From Ceratotherium simum simum (Eukaryota; Chordata; Mammalia; Perissodactyla; Rhinocerotidae): a DNA stretch of 64,000 nt. The stretch's first letter is position 1, and each line of letters opens with the position of its first letter. The notes beneath the pieces were generated by a model that worked only from the letters and a program-made list of their open reading frames with translations, had not been told where the DNA came from and did no database searches. Both the position numbers and the translations under genes were made by a program. The stretch lies in assembly GCF_000283155.1 (NCBI RefSeq), contig NW_004454262.1, forward strand, positions 949,229 through 1,013,228. The letters run 5' to 3'. Below are positions 1 to 13,407 of this stretch, in pieces.

Positions 1-1616
1 TCCGCCACAGATGGGAGGGGGGTGGGCTGGTCCTTCACCACAGAGAGTTTGAGACCCACGGATATAGAGTATTTGGAGATACAGGGTCTGAAGTGTGTAA
101 AAGAGAAGAGTTAATGAGGGCAGGAATAACAGTCTGGATGCCTTGAAAGTAGCTGTGGTTTATGGGAGGGGATATTTGCCTAATTTTGTGGTCAGTGCAG
201 CCCAGGAACCCAGAGCCAATGGAATGCAATAAAATCAATCAAAACCTTTTTCTGCCTTTTCGGACAGTTGTGAGTTCAGGTTCAGAAGATGTATCCAAAG
301 GGCCATATTACTTAATTCAAGGCTTGCTGCTTTAGTTAGTGACATGTCAGGCTATGGTCTGAGTTTTCAGTGCTGCTCTTGTTCTGTATATAATGATGGA
401 AGCAGGCCTTCTAGGTCATTTTTGTGTGTCTTCCATGTTAATCCAGATTGTTCCTTTCTTAATAGTTTTTGCCATCTGAAGTTAGATTTTTATTGATAGT
501 AACTTCCTCCGTGCAGTTATATTCAATGGAAAATGAAGAAAATGGTATGCTACCCTCTCTTCAACAGGAAACTCCACTCATCTGAATAATCCAATTTACA
601 TACTAAGTCAACTTTCAACTTTTTAAGTAACTTGATACTAAATGTAGAAAACTTCAGATACACTTGAACACGATTTAAATCCATGGGCCCATCATATTCT
701 ATAGAAGCTGAAAAGCCATGTGCGAGGAAGTATAGAAAAGTGAACAGACACTGAAGTAGATCGGGGTGAAAAAGAATGCTTTTAGGCAGAAAAAAAAGAA
801 ACCAAATAATTGAAGATGTTAGTTCATATTCACCTCAAAGCTTTATTTAACAAAAAAGTGATTTGACTGTTGATGTCCAAAGTCGATGGATAATTTGGTG
901 AGTAAGGTAGAGGTGAAAATATCCATAGCTTGAGCAGTAAGTTGCCTCTGTCAGTGTAATTTGTATGGAGCCAATATTATATGTTAACACCATTCACAAC
1001 TTCGGCCAATAAAATTAAGCACTCTATTGAAATGCTGTAAAAAGTCATTATTTTACTTTCTTTCTTGCTAAAAGTAATGCATTTTGTATTTCATAGTCTG
1101 ATGAGAGGTGTTAAAAGTTAGAAATGGAATTTATTTTTGAGGCATTAAAGAAGCAAAAAATTATATAACTGACAACTGTGGAATAGGCCCATTCATGCTT
1201 CATTACCAATTTGTTTGACATAGCCCACGTCCTGCCACATTGAGAAGCAGTTGGTTGCAGCAAATCTTGGGCATCCTTTGAATGGTTTTTACAGGCTTTC
1301 TGGACATTACAGATAAGAAGTAGTAAAAGAGCTATTTTTTTAAATATACGTAAAGAAAATACAGTGTTCTCTGTCACATGCTTAGAATCTGAGCCTGTGG
1401 TGTGAATACCTTAGAAGAGGTGCCATATATTGATTTCTTCAGCCATCTCAGTTTACTTATAAAATGAATGAAGTCAGCTCTTGGCTCCTCTAAGTCCCTA
1501 ATGACCACTTCCATCATTTACCTCCTCTTTCCAAGCATTACCCTAAGGTGACCTGGAGGAGCCAGCTTAATGACAGCATCTGAAGGAAAAAGAATTCCTG
1601 ATCCTTGCCTCCTGCC

Positions 1617-1632
1617 AAAAAAAAAAAAAAAG
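1617..1632. repeat. A homopolymer
   Basis: An uninterrupted run of A follows CCTGCC. No SINE body is recognisable upstream, so it is a simple tract rather than a retroposon tail. Confidence 0.8.
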
Positions 1633-1833
1633 GAGCCTCTGTGCAGCAGGCATATAAGAGATGTTTCTGGCCATATAGCATAAGCTTCCCTCCAGATTCA
1701 GCAAGAAAAGCATCAGCATGAGAGTTAGATTGAGAACATCTTTGTAAGGCATCTGGGGGGATGAATAGCTGAACTGCAGCTACAATGAAATATGAGGACA
1801 CTGAGATTATTGGCTCACGTTGGGGATTCCTGT

Positions 1834-1975
1834 CGTTCACTCGAGCACCGTTTCCTGAGCACCTGCTGTGTGGAAGTCACAGCGAAGGCCTGTGGGGCAC
1901 CGGGATGAATGAGATCCAGTCCTTCTACTGGGAAGCAGTCTGGAAGGGGTACAGCAGTGCTCTTGCAAAATAAAC
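1834..1975 (-). repeat. LINE-2 3' fragment
   Basis: The segment reads like a diverged antisense L2 3' end: TTCACTC, then CTGAGCACCTGCTGTGTG and a run of bookkeeping-like GGAAG..AGCAG sequence. The family is assigned by eye. Confidence 0.5.
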
Positions 1976-3828
1976 CCATCCAGGATGTCAAGCAGAAGGT
2001 ATCATCAGAGGAATTTCAACAATGGGGAGAGTTAGGGCACACTTAAGGTCCAACTGGGCCACTAGCTCCTTCCTGCTTTCCCTCATTCTTTTTTTTAAAT
2101 TTCCGTTGCGTTGTACACTTTCTTTCTCTTTTGCTCATCTATTCTTATGAATGCTGAGAGCAGCAGTGGCTCTGATACTCTGTGATCTGGAATGATTGTT
2201 GGCTCTGCCAGGAATCGTCAATAGCATTCGCTTTAATAAAATGTGAACGTTGACAACTTCTTGGTCACAGGCAAGCCTAGTATAAAAATGTCGACCTGCA
2301 AAGTTGGCAGTCTAGCCACCACATCGCAGCTTTTACGGTTGTTGTAAAATTCTTTCCATAAATAATGTTGAAGTGAAAAAAAAAGCTGAACTTCTCAGAA
2401 TGTCAAGTTTCCTTATCAACCTTCCAACCAATAAGGCAAAGAAGCAATTCTTTCCCGGGAGATGGCAATTTAGGCTTAGGTTATTATTGTGTATGGAAAC
2501 ATCAGAGGGGAAAAAAACCAAAACCTAAACCCCCATTAAAAAAAAATCTTTTTATATAGCTGTAAAAGGGAAATGTTAACGCCCACACCACTCACAGCTA
2601 AGATTAAGGGAGTGTCCCTTGCAGCAGCTTTCCAATATGAAGAAATAAAAATCCCAGTCCTTCTGCCCGTCGTTTCATGGCCCCGTGGACTTGCACAGGA
2701 AATCAAGGAAGACTTGTAAAACACTACATTCACAGAGCTCCAAGTTTTGCTTTTCTGCACTTACCGCATACAGATGCGTCGACTCAAATGGGAACAAGAT
2801 GTGATCTTATTGAGAAAGAATCCTTATAATATCACAATACCTCCCCCTGAAAATTCCCCCAAGCATGGATAAAATCCAGGAGACCTAAAGTAGAATATTG
2901 AAGAACACCTTTAAGGCTGAAAGCAAGCTGCGTTTACTTTCCATGTATCCTGTTATATCTACTTATTACAATTATGTCAGCTATTAAAAGCATTGTCATG
3001 CTGCATTATGAACTGTTTTTATGTTTAGGATTAGATAACTCTCCCCCACACCCCTACAGAGTGCTTTTATGTCCTAAAGGCAGATCCTTTCTCTTGGGTC
3101 AGGAATGTAATAAGGTAGGTTTTCCTCTCTCTGGGATATTGTGTCTGTCTCACTGTGTTTAAATTGATGCAGAAAGCTCTTCAGAGCAAAATACAGTGTT
3201 TTCTTTGTATATGAGCCAGCAGTTGACTAACCCATGGAGAATTCTCTGTGTTGAGCATTTTAAAGGTACAGGTTGGATCTGTTTGAACTGTGGATGCTCA
3301 GTGAACACCACTGGGAGAGTGGATTGGCCATGGCTCCGGGAAGAGACACCTTCTCTCTCATGTAGTTTTGGGGGAAAAAATCATTGTTCTAACCAATAAT
3401 TTTTAAATGATAAATTAATTCAGGAAAATTACCCAGTTCATTTTAATAATAATGGTTTAAGACAGAAAGAAAGAGGAATTACAGTTTGTGTAAATGTATG
3501 TACATATAATTTAAAGGCATTTAGCTACCAAAAATGAATTTCCTAAAAATAGCAGTTTTCTTTCCATCAGATGTATGAAGTGTTAACACATTCCTCCTGG
3601 GAGTTGAACCACAGACCCTGGTATCATCCAAAGACAGCAAATTTACCTTTTGAAGTAAAGAAGAATTTCTCTTAGATTTGACATCTCCTTCCAGACCACC
3701 AGTTGCCAGAGGTCAAGGCTGTTTCCAACCAAGGATAACTTATTTAACCCTTGTAATGTTGGTCATTGGTCTTAAAAGTACCCCCGAGTCTAGAATTTCG
3801 GAATGGGTACAGAGCGTCAGCAGTACAC

Positions 3829-3889
3829 TGTGTGTGTGTGTGTGTGTGTGTGCGCGCGAGTTTGTGTGTACGTGAGTGTGTGTGTGTCT
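3829..3889. repeat. (GT)n microsatellite, interrupted
   Basis: About 12 GT units are followed by GCGCGCGA and further GT blocks with TTTGTGTGTACGTGA interruptions. The alternating purine-pyrimidine content, including GCGCGC, could adopt Z-DNA. It is likely polymorphic. Confidence 0.9.
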
Positions 3890-4139
3890 GCAGGAATTCA
3901 AGTATTTCCCTCCTTTATTTAGGGGTACAGGTCACCCTCTCTTGTCAGTGCACTTTCTGTAGCATTTGATTAAAAGGCACTCTGGAACTTTCCCCCCTGG
4001 CAAGCCCTTTGGCTCTTTATTTCTGACTACTAAGCTGACTCTTTCTTGACCTTGAATTTATCGCTTTTTTCCCTCAGTTCCATCTATACGTAGGTGGAAA
4101 GTTTAGCCCTGGATTCTCTTCTTATCTATGCCATGAACT

Positions 4140-4225
4140 CTGGCGCCCTATTAGGTAAGCTTCTGAACCTCTCTGAGCATCAGGAAAACCCTTCTGTGGG
4201 AGATAAAGGATGAGAAGGAATTAGC
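4140..4225 (+). repeat. MIR-like fragment
   Basis: AAGCTTCTGAACCTCTCTGAGCATC resembles the MIR core (CACTTAACCTCTCTGAGCCTC). It is short and diverged. Confidence 0.4.
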
Positions 4226-5944
4226 CAAGTGGAAAGACATTGGACAAGCAGGCCAGGCCACGAGTTGGTGTGAGACAGGGTGCAGAGCATACAGCCTGCC
4301 CACCAGGCCCTGGAAACAGATGGGAGGAGAAGACAAAGCCAGAATGATGGTGATGCTGGCCGTCACCATCCATGACTGTGTGCAGTAGATTTACATCCGT
4401 TCATGGGAAGGACTTAGAGGAAGGGCCTGGAACCAGCGTGCCCTCCTTGACTCTTTCTTAAAATGTGTTGATATTTGTATTGTGGTTGAGTTACCCGAAA
4501 AATGAAATTCACAGAAGTCATTTTGCAGGTAATTTAGGAAAGATAACAAACATATAGTATACTTTTACTTTAAATATCCAGGTGACAAAATCTGGACCAA
4601 ACATTCAGTTTCAATTAACTTCTGTCTCTGGTCTCTTTGGCAAGTGCACTCACTTGTTTTTTCCCTATAGAATTTTAAAATTCATAAACTTTTAACCAAT
4701 TTCTGTGCTATTATGATCACACTGTATTAATATTCTGTTCATATGCAATGTGGAGACAATTATGAAAGCCACCTATATGTTAGAGGCATATGCTTGAAGG
4801 GTCAAATGAAACTTTTTAAAAGTTGCATGATTACTCAAAATATACTGGCCACGTTTTTCTAGGAAAATGTGCTTATAAAAATATGTTTTAGAGAATCAAG
4901 CCCCCAAATTAAAAACATATTTTTAGGAATAAATTAGCACTTTTTGAGAAATGAAATTCTCACTTTGGTAAGAAGGTAAAGGCAACGCCAAAAAAAAAAA
5001 CACCAGAAATGGCTCAAATTCAGGAAAAATCACCCTCCCCCAGGAGTGATTTCACCTTTCCCCATGTGAAGAACGGTGCTTCACGCAAGGCGGGCTGCCT
5101 TCTCAGTTCTCTTTTGGAAGGCCCACAGATCGTTTTGCGCTCACACACACCCTTATTTTTTTCTTTTTATTTATTAAAAAGTTGCCACGTTTAAACCTGC
5201 GTCTCTGTGTAAAGTGCCTTCCTTACTGATTTCTCCAATTGAAACTCTATATGAGCAACCTTACTTCGTTGTTTCTGTCTCTTCAAACACTTTAGTCATG
5301 GTAGGGGGCAAAATTTCCATTACATTAATGAGATTTCCACAAGCAGATTAAAGAGGAAATACGCCCTTCAGTCTTCTGTTACTTAACAGCCTTGCAGTAG
5401 GAAGAAATCTCTGTATAAACTATCGACAAAAATAATAGCCGGGGGGAAAAATTCCAGTGAGGTAGAATGTAGCTTAATCACAGGGTAACTTGGCCTTTTT
5501 TTCTCTCCTTCATCTGAAGCTTTATAGAATTATTTCAAGAGAAACCTATAGTAAAACGTAAGACAATTTGCTTTCTACAGCCAGCGGGACATAACATTGA
5601 AAATGAGGATTACCACTTAAGTGCCAGAGCCCTTACCCCAAAGTTATGTCAACATTGTCATGGTGGGCAGAAATAAATTTCAGAATTCCTTTTCATTAAT
5701 AATGAATGGGAACCAACTAAGATAACTCTGAATTATGTCATTACTAGTTCGAAACCTCAGTCTACAATTGAAATAGAAAAGGGGACTCTGCTCGGTGGAC
5801 CCTAAAGGCATGTGTGATGCTGGGGTTTATCCGATGGTTGGGAGTAGAGGAATCACAGGAAATTGCTTCTGTTTCCTATGGCTTCTGGTTCTCAATGCAC
5901 AAACCTAAAGCAGGTGGTGGATTGGGAGAATATTGAGGCCTAGA

Positions 5945-6290
5945 ACCACATCAGCTCCAAACATAGTATTTCTTTGAACATCTACTATGCTGGGCATTGT
6001 TCCAGGCAGTTGGGGTATATCACTGAACAAAATCGATAAAAACCCTTGCCTGTGTGGAATTCACGTTCCTGGGGACGGGGGCAGACAATAAATCATAAAC
6101 AGGCTCTGTACGTAAATTATACTGTGTTAGACGTGATAAGAGCCATGGGGGAAAATAGAGCAGCACGGTAAGGGGATGGAGAGTCTGGGGATGAGGAGGT
6201 TGTACTGTAGGTGAAGTGATCAGGACAAGGATCAAGTGGGGTGATCAGTCTTGTTAAGGAGGTGACATATGAAGAAGGACTTGAAGGAAA
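5945..6290 (-). repeat. LINE-2 fragment, antisense
   Basis: It contains an antisense L2 3' pattern: CATCTACTATGCTGGGCATTG, then GTTCCAGGCAGTTGGGG, ACTGAACAAAAT, GACAATAAAT and further on AGGTGACATATGAAGAAGGACTTGAAGG. The order of blocks matches L2 copies read in reverse. The ORF at 6020-6235 on the minus strand lies inside it and is not a gene. Confidence 0.7.
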
Positions 6291-7179
6291 TTGAATAATC
6301 TTGGCTTAGTGGCCCCATCCTGGATGTAACCCAGGTGTCTCCAGCTGCATATCCAACTTGTCCAGCCTCTGGAGTGGCATTTTCCTTTAAGACCCTGGCT
6401 CTGCTCTTCCTTCCATGTTCTGTGGGAAGTCAGGTGCATCCTAGGTCTCCATGATCCTCAAGTCCCCTCCCATTCTATACTCTGTCTTGCTGGGTGCTCA
6501 GTCCCTGGTGACTGCCTTCTTTCCTCCACTCTGTTGCCCGGCACTGAGAGATGCAGCTAGCAGCCTTTACTTCTCCAGCTCTGCAGATCTCCTTGGTGAA
6601 AGGCTGTTATACAGAACTGAATTTTACAGACAGCTTGGGGGGAAACAAAGAGGGTTCAAAACAGCAAACAGCTTAAAAATTGAGTACTATTGATTTCTGT
6701 CAAGCCTTCCTTGGTCCCTTTCAGCATGGGAATTACAAATGGGCCAGTTTCCCTTCTTAAGCTCACACTCTCCACCACATTGCTAGACATTTTCTCTCTT
6801 TCCTATCTGATCGCCCAAAACTTACTGGAACTGGGAAGCTGTCACTGGAGAGAACTTGACTTTTACTGCCTTAACCTCTTCTGTGGACGTTCAGCCCAGG
6901 GGTCCTCCAAATACACCCGACACAGTTGATGTGCCCCAGTCCCCCACCGTTTTGTTCTATCTCCTTTGTTCTCTCCTCTACTTCCTTTTTGTTTCCCTAT
7001 CTGTTAAACACTGATCTGCCATCATTTCCAATTGCTGTTGTTCTTCATCCTCTGTACAGTCTCCACAGGAGGTCAGGGGTTTTCAACTTAGGCTTTGTGA
7101 AATTCTTAAAATTCTGTGTATTGAGATCACCAAAGATAATATTGGGGTAGGGAACAGGGCTGCCCTCCTCCTTCAGCTA

Positions 7180-8015
7180 CAGCCTCTCTTAGATTCTTAA
7201 ATCTTTATGTTCAGACTTGTCTTCTCTATTGGATCTCCCTATGGAGATGTCCTGGAGGCACTTCCAACATGTCAGGTCCCAAACAGAAACATACTCTCTT
7301 CCAAATTTGTTTGACCTCCAGTGCCATTGTTGTCAGAATCTTTCAAGCTAAAAATGTTGGTATCACCTATTACTCCTCTTTCTAATTCACTGTCCACAAA
7401 TTATTCCAAAACGTCTCTCAAATCTAGCCCGTTCTCTCCATCCTCATGGCTACTGCCTTAGTTCAAGGCCACAGCTCTCTCTTGGATGATTATAGCAGCT
7501 CCCTAAATGGGCTCACTGCCCAGTTCGTCGTGATGCAACTAGAGTTACCTTTTGTAAACACAGATCTGATCACTGCCTGTTTAAACCTACTCTTGGTTGC
7601 CTGGGGTCTGGGTATCCCTCAAGGTTTTGCCCCAACCTACCTCTGGAGCACTCATCCCACTGCATAGCTTCCTCCCCCCTCACTCCCCTATAGCACACAC
7701 CCACTCTGTCCCCCTATACTTGGTGTCATCTGCCTACACATCTTGTTCCTTCGTGACCCTGGACCTCTGTAGCTCTGGTACCTCCTCTGGGATACACTTC
7801 TCTCTTTGGGAGGCTCCCTCTCTTCCATCTGGATTCAGCTCATTTACCTGCTTATGAGACCTTCCCTGACTTCACTCTTATTGTTATCTATCCCATTTTA
7901 CTTTGACTACTTGTTTCCCATTCACCCCATTTAGAATATCATCTTCTCAGGCACAGTACCTATGTCTCACTCATATGTGTTTTGCCCACAATATACAAAT
8001 GAATAGATCCCTGTA
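7180..8015 (+). repeat. LINE-2 fragment, sense
   Basis: The blocks are in sense L2 order: CATGGCTACTGCCTTAGTTC, CAGATCTGATCACTGCCTG, GAGACCTTCCCTGACTTCAC, and near the end CAGGCACAGTACCTATG. Two overlapping ORFs at 7446-7857 are products of this old LINE and not genes. Confidence 0.6.
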
Positions 8016-8479
8016 TCCTAATGTCTGTGCTAATGTTTTCTCTAAACTCTATGCCTTCTACTAACGTGAAAAAGAAAATGACAATCTAGATATGAAACAG
8101 TTAGTATACATTCATATCGTGTAGGAAGTTTTATTTTTATATACTTACATATACCACCAATAAGGGATTATGATGTTAAGACTGCCGTGGGGTTGTTGCA
8201 CACCAGGGTAGCGTGTGAATAAGTTGAGTTGATTGAAAAATGACAGAATTGATAGTTCTACATGTTGAAAAGCTTGCTGAGCGGAGATGTCCAGAGGCTT
8301 CCTTTCCATCTTGTTTTGCTAAGACAAACCTGGAAAAGCCCTGGGCAGTGAGCCTGCTACTTTTCGATGATGTGGGGACGTGAGGGAAGAAAGAGAGGTG
8401 TGCATTCTTCTGGATAGCTTACTTTTTCATTGCAAAGATGTCCATGATGTGAAAGTTAATTTTTAAACAGTATTCCTTT

Positions 8480-8615
8480 CTGCATTCCTACAGCCAGTCT
8501 TGGATAAGATCCAGTGGACATGTCTCATTCAGTCTGGGCTCTTCAGTGTTTAGCACAGCAACTGTCATATCATAAATAAGCATTGAGTTAATAGAGAATG
8601 AATGAGTCAGCTCAG
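8480..8615 (+). repeat. LINE-2 3' end fragment
   Basis: CAGTGTTTAGCACAGCAACT, then CATAAATAAGCATTGAGTTAATAGAGAATGAATG follows the L2 terminal pattern (TAGCACAGTGCCTGGCACATAGTAGGC..AATAAAT..TGAATGAATG). Confidence 0.55.
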
Positions 8616-9443
8616 CGGGACTGTGGGCAGATTTCCAAGTGGATAATTTTGCCTGCTTGCCTGCCTCCTTCCTTTCTTCCAGTGGTTCTTGAGATTTGCC
8701 TGTGTTTCTATCATCAGCTGTTCCCCGCCCTTCTCTGCACACATAAACTCACCTAACTGCTAAAGGAAGACTCTCCCAGCGCTTTTCATGCAGAACCCTC
8801 CCTTCACAACGTGATGGGCAGAAGACCTTCAGGGAGAGTCGTGTTGGGGATGTGGTTTGGACTGAGCTGGCACCAGAATGACTTTTCTATCCCATATCTT
8901 CAAAGGATTCCATTAAAAAAATTCTGCACTTTTCTACAAATATTAAAAATAAATTATCATTTGAAATCCAAATACATTCTATTGTATCTGTTACTATTTT
9001 AACAAATATTTCAGTCCTCAAAATTATGATATCAAAACTTATAAAACAGTCTGCAAGTTCAAGGGCCGATGGCTGTGATGTTCAGAATCAGACTTCAGTA
9101 ACGTGAAGGGAGCATGGTCGCCTTTATAAGGGCAGTGAGGACAGGGTGCACACATTCAAAGTCGGATCTCATCTTTAATTCACCTTTGCTTATTTTATTC
9201 TTGAAATTTGTATTTTCTCATACTCACACTATGTGTTCAGGCTCTTTCAGTGCCTCTATGCTCAGGCTCCGTGTGGATTGCTGAGATCGTAAAAATTAAG
9301 AAGTAATTAAAGGCTAACATTTTGTATCCTTCCAGATAATGAAACTCTTCATATCTTACATCTCAAATGGGAAAAGTTTGTATCTACCTTTGCATTCAGG
9401 GAGACTTTAAAAAATGAGTTTTCTGTGTTCTTCTTAGAGCTCA

Positions 9444-9445
<2 letters not shown>

Positions 9446-9486
<41 letters not shown>

Positions 9487-9495
9487 GGAGAGAGC
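9446..9495. repeat. (GT)n(GA)n compound microsatellite
   Basis: About 16 perfect GT units are followed directly by a GAGAGAGGGAGAGAG purine tract. It is likely length-variable between individuals. Confidence 0.92.
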
Positions 9496-11238
9496 ATTAG
9501 GCACCTTAAAATTACAAGTATAAGGTGTGCTGTTATAATTATATTATTGTACTTAACCAACTTATCTTTCAAAGTTTTATAACAAAACAAAGAATTATTT
9601 TGACAATAGTTGAAGAGGGTAACTGCTACGCAGATACTAGTTATTATTATACAGAGAAACTACCCATTAATTCTTCTTTCTCTTCATGGCAGAAATCCAA
9701 GCCCACAGGGTGGGAGGTTTTTCATGCTCTGGGACACAGTTTGGCTTCTGAAATCTTTAATTTGGCAATATATGCCAAATGCTATGGATAGTGATTCTTT
9801 CCAGATATGCTGGATTCATAGAAATGATCCACATGTATGAGTGACTGATTCATTTGGTCCTGGGGAGAGGTTGCGATTTATCGCCACCTTTTCTGGACCC
9901 TCTGGCTTGGCCCTTTTTCTCAGTCTAGCAGCCAGTTGAGGAACAGCAAGGTGAAGTTTCACTGCTTCTCTTCAGAGCTAGAGCCATGGTCAGAAACCTT
10001 GGCCCTTACAGTGTGTGGTGTGTTTGTTCATTGCAAAGAGATGAAATAGAAGATGCCTTTTTGGAGACTGGTTTTCCAAATTATTTCATTCCATGATTAC
10101 ACAATTAAAATTATCTTGTCTGTCTGGATTTAGGATTCTTTTTCTTATGTCTAGAATGGATACTACCAAATCCTTACTTTCTGAAGTCTTTGTATCTTTC
10201 TTTTTGGTAACTAGGTCCCTAATTGATTTGCTTAAGAAGAGTTTGTGTTTTTATTGTCATTTTGGCTGAAACAAAAGTTGGTATTTAAAAGAATAAGATA
10301 AAAAGTTAAATGTGCCCAGTAATTTGTAGAAACGATGTAAACCAGGGTTACATAGAATGCTTAGAGGGTGTGATGAAACCACTTTACATCTCTATTTAAA
10401 TCTCAATGGCATTTAAATACTGGCCCTTCCAGAAAAGAAACTCTGAGAAGTTCTTCAACAAAAGTCACCTTATTAAACTGCAAGAGAACCAAGAGAAGAG
10501 TTACATTTATGTTTCAGTAAAACAAGATAGAATTTAGAGAACAAAACTGTAAGAGAAAGAGCACTTTCACAGTTCCTGCAATGAAGGAGAGACCCTTCAC
10601 CCACTTTCAGGAATGAGGATGTTTTTCTAAGTAATATAAATAGTGTTAATCAATATTATTAATATTTACATTTTGGTTTTTAAAAATTCTTCTCAAAATG
10701 TAAAATTTCGTTAAGTTTTAGGTCATCTTAATGTTAAGCCAGTGTACTGTTATTCTCTGTACATAAGTTTGAACCAGTAACACATGCACTTCTTCGGGAG
10801 AAGGAAGTATCAGCTAGATAAATTATATCACAAATTATACATTTATACCTAGTTATTGTGTAATTCAAGGTAACAAAACTAAAAATATAGAGATTCTGAA
10901 TTAACTGTGCTTAAATTTTCCTTGAGTTTTTAGCAAATTTTAGAATATATCATGCATCAGAAAATAGTTTTTCATCATGTGCTATTTTGCGTTAACTTAC
11001 TTGAACTAATAGTAGTGTATGATGTTTTAGTTTTTGTTTTGTTTCTGACTCTGCACAAGGAAGTTCAGTTTTCTCCATCTTTCCACTCATCTCTACAACT
11101 AGAAAGATGAGGAAGGGCTATATAGAGAAATTGTCATCTATGTGAAGTTCCCAGGTTGTTAACTCTGCGTCCAGTGTGAAATCCACTAGGAAATATTGTG
11201 TCGTAAAAGTATGTTCCAATTTAACTCAGTCTGTGGAT

Positions 11239-11240
<2 letters not shown>

Positions 11241-11273
<33 letters not shown>
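11241..11273. repeat. (GT)n microsatellite
   Basis: About 16 uninterrupted TG units between ATAT and TATAATAG. A likely polymorphic marker inside GLI3 intron 10. Confidence 0.93.
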
Positions 11274-11276
<3 letters not shown>

Positions 11277-11484
11277 AATAGAAGTTGTGGTTAAGGTGCA
11301 GGCTTGTGCTTCCGCAGGAAGTCATTTGCTAGGCCCCACTCCTCGTCTAAGTGCAGGATAGATGTGGTCCTGGGGAAAGTCACATCCGCCCTGGCTGTTC
11401 CTTGACCACTTGTTCCATATCCCCCCACAATGTCCTCTATTACCAGAGTCCATTACCAACTACACTTCTGTGGTTTTCCTTTTT

Positions 11485-11880
11485 TTGGATTGGGGGAAGG
11501 ATAATATCTTTATCGAGATATATTTCATATACCATGCAATTCACCCATTTAAAGTATACGATTCAGTGTGTTTTGATTCAGCATTGTACAATTGTCATCC
11601 CAATCAGTTTTACAACATTTTCATTACCCCAGAAAGACACCCCATCTCCCACTCTCTTCTCAGCCACAGGCAACCACTAATCTACTTTCCTTCTGTATAG
11701 ATTTGCCTCTTCTGGGTGTTCATATAAATTGAATCATACAATGTGTGTCCTTTTGTGACTGGCTTCTTTCACTAAGCATTATGTTTATCAAGGTTCGTGC
11801 ATGTCGTAGCATGTATCAGCGTGTCATTCCTTTTTATACACTTTTGTTTTTCAATGTGACTGGTGATGGAGTTCCCTTTG
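11485..11880. repeat. L1-family LINE fragment (mammalian-wide)
   Basis: The segment carries a block order common in old L1 copies: ATATACCATGCAATTCACCC, TTTAAAGTATACGATTCAGTG, AACATTTTCATTACCCCAG, GGCAACCACTAATCTACTTTC, TTTGCCTCTTCTGGGTGTTC, GACTGGCTTCTTTCACTAAGC. Two overlapping ORFs at 11351-11700 fall inside and are not genes. The subfamily and sense are not decided. Confidence 0.65.
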
Positions 11881-13339
11881 CAATGGAATGTATGTCCAGC
11901 TTACCTTGATGGGAGTGGGGGTAAGGGAGGTATTTTAAGTTAGTTCATTTCTGTTTTCTGAATCCAACGTTGTGAAGCCCTTTGTCCAGACAAAACATTT
12001 ACCTGCTCAAAGAACTTTGCCTTTCTTACACATAAAAGAAAATAATTTTGTTGCAGAGTTGTACCTAGAAACAAGGTTTAAATAACTGTCAGAGGGACTC
12101 CATTTATTTATTCCTTCTTAACCAAGAAGCATATTTTTGTTTTTTTTTCTCACCCTAATTGTTAATATTCACAAATCAGAAGTAGGAAAACATTTTATTT
12201 TTATAAAGAGAATGCTGTTTTGTACCCAGAGCCTTAAGTCCTTTTGATGTTTTTCTGTATAATTTTATAGTTCTATCAGAAAACTGAAAATTTGGATATT
12301 TTTATTAACTAGTGTGAATTGAAACAGTCGTTTTGTGAGGTCTGCATGAAGATCCCTCCCACAGCAAGCTGTTACAGCTTTTTAAATACTCTGTTAGGAA
12401 GATTGATGGGTGCCACAAAACCATTTAAATTATTTTATTTATCTAAAATTAAAGTGCATATTGAGATAAAGGGCCTATTTCAGCCCTGATAGTCTGTGAA
12501 TCCTGCTTTTTTCTGCTTCTGCCTAGTGAAGCCTTTAGGAATCCAATCACAGCCTGTCCCTAATAGAATCTGTGTCATGACAGTTGGTAAAACTTTTCAA
12601 AAATAGTCCATGTATCAAATAATACACAAAACAAGAAGGTATATGCCTCATTTCAGATGAAAGGTTTTGAGAGATTCTTGTGGAGAGTTTTCTTTCAGGC
12701 AAAGCATTTCAATCTCTCAAATCAGTTTTAAAGTAAATTAAATTTTAATTGACTCTAAATTATTTTTCCCTCTTTCTCCTTTTCAGAGGAGACTGGACTA
12801 CTCCTGGACTACATAATAAAAAGATAGTAATAGATTTATAGTATAAAGTCAGGAAGCAAATTGAAAATTGAGCTTTCTTAAAATTGTTTACTTGTTCAGA
12901 TCCTATCCTATGCCGACATAGAAGGCTTTCTTAATGTGCTTCCTCAGCAAATCTTTAGAAGTTTCAAATTATTGAATTCTGTTAAACGTATTATCTCAGC
13001 CTTGTTTATGAGCTAACCTGATAACATTGTAAAAAGACTTAGAAAGTATCAAACATTTCCAGTTTGATATTCTGAGAAGGAAATGTCTTGGTTTTATTTC
13101 CTTTCTTTTTAAAATATAATCATGGCATCAAACAGTGGCATGTTTGAGGGTCAAGATGCAGAGAAATGTAGCAAAGGGATGAATCAGAAATAAAGCTGAG
13201 GGTCCAACAAGCATCTCTAGGCTTCAGTGAACCCAGCCACCTGCAAGCCCATGATGCAGTCCCATTGTCTTGAGTATTAATATATATGAAATACACCACT
13301 TTCCAAGTCTTTATTTTCTTTTTATTAAAGCAGTAATAC

Positions 13340-13407
13340 TGTGTGTGTGAAAGTGAGAGTGTGTGTGTGCGTGTGTACATGACTATTTGTGTGTGGAGAG
13401 AGAGATT
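13340..13407. repeat. GT/GA-rich low-complexity tract
   Basis: Interrupted GT blocks (GTGTGTGTGAAAGTGAGAG, GTGTGTGTGCGTGTGTAC) end in GAGAGAGAG. It is degenerate compared with the three cleaner GT tracts in this intron. Confidence 0.75.
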
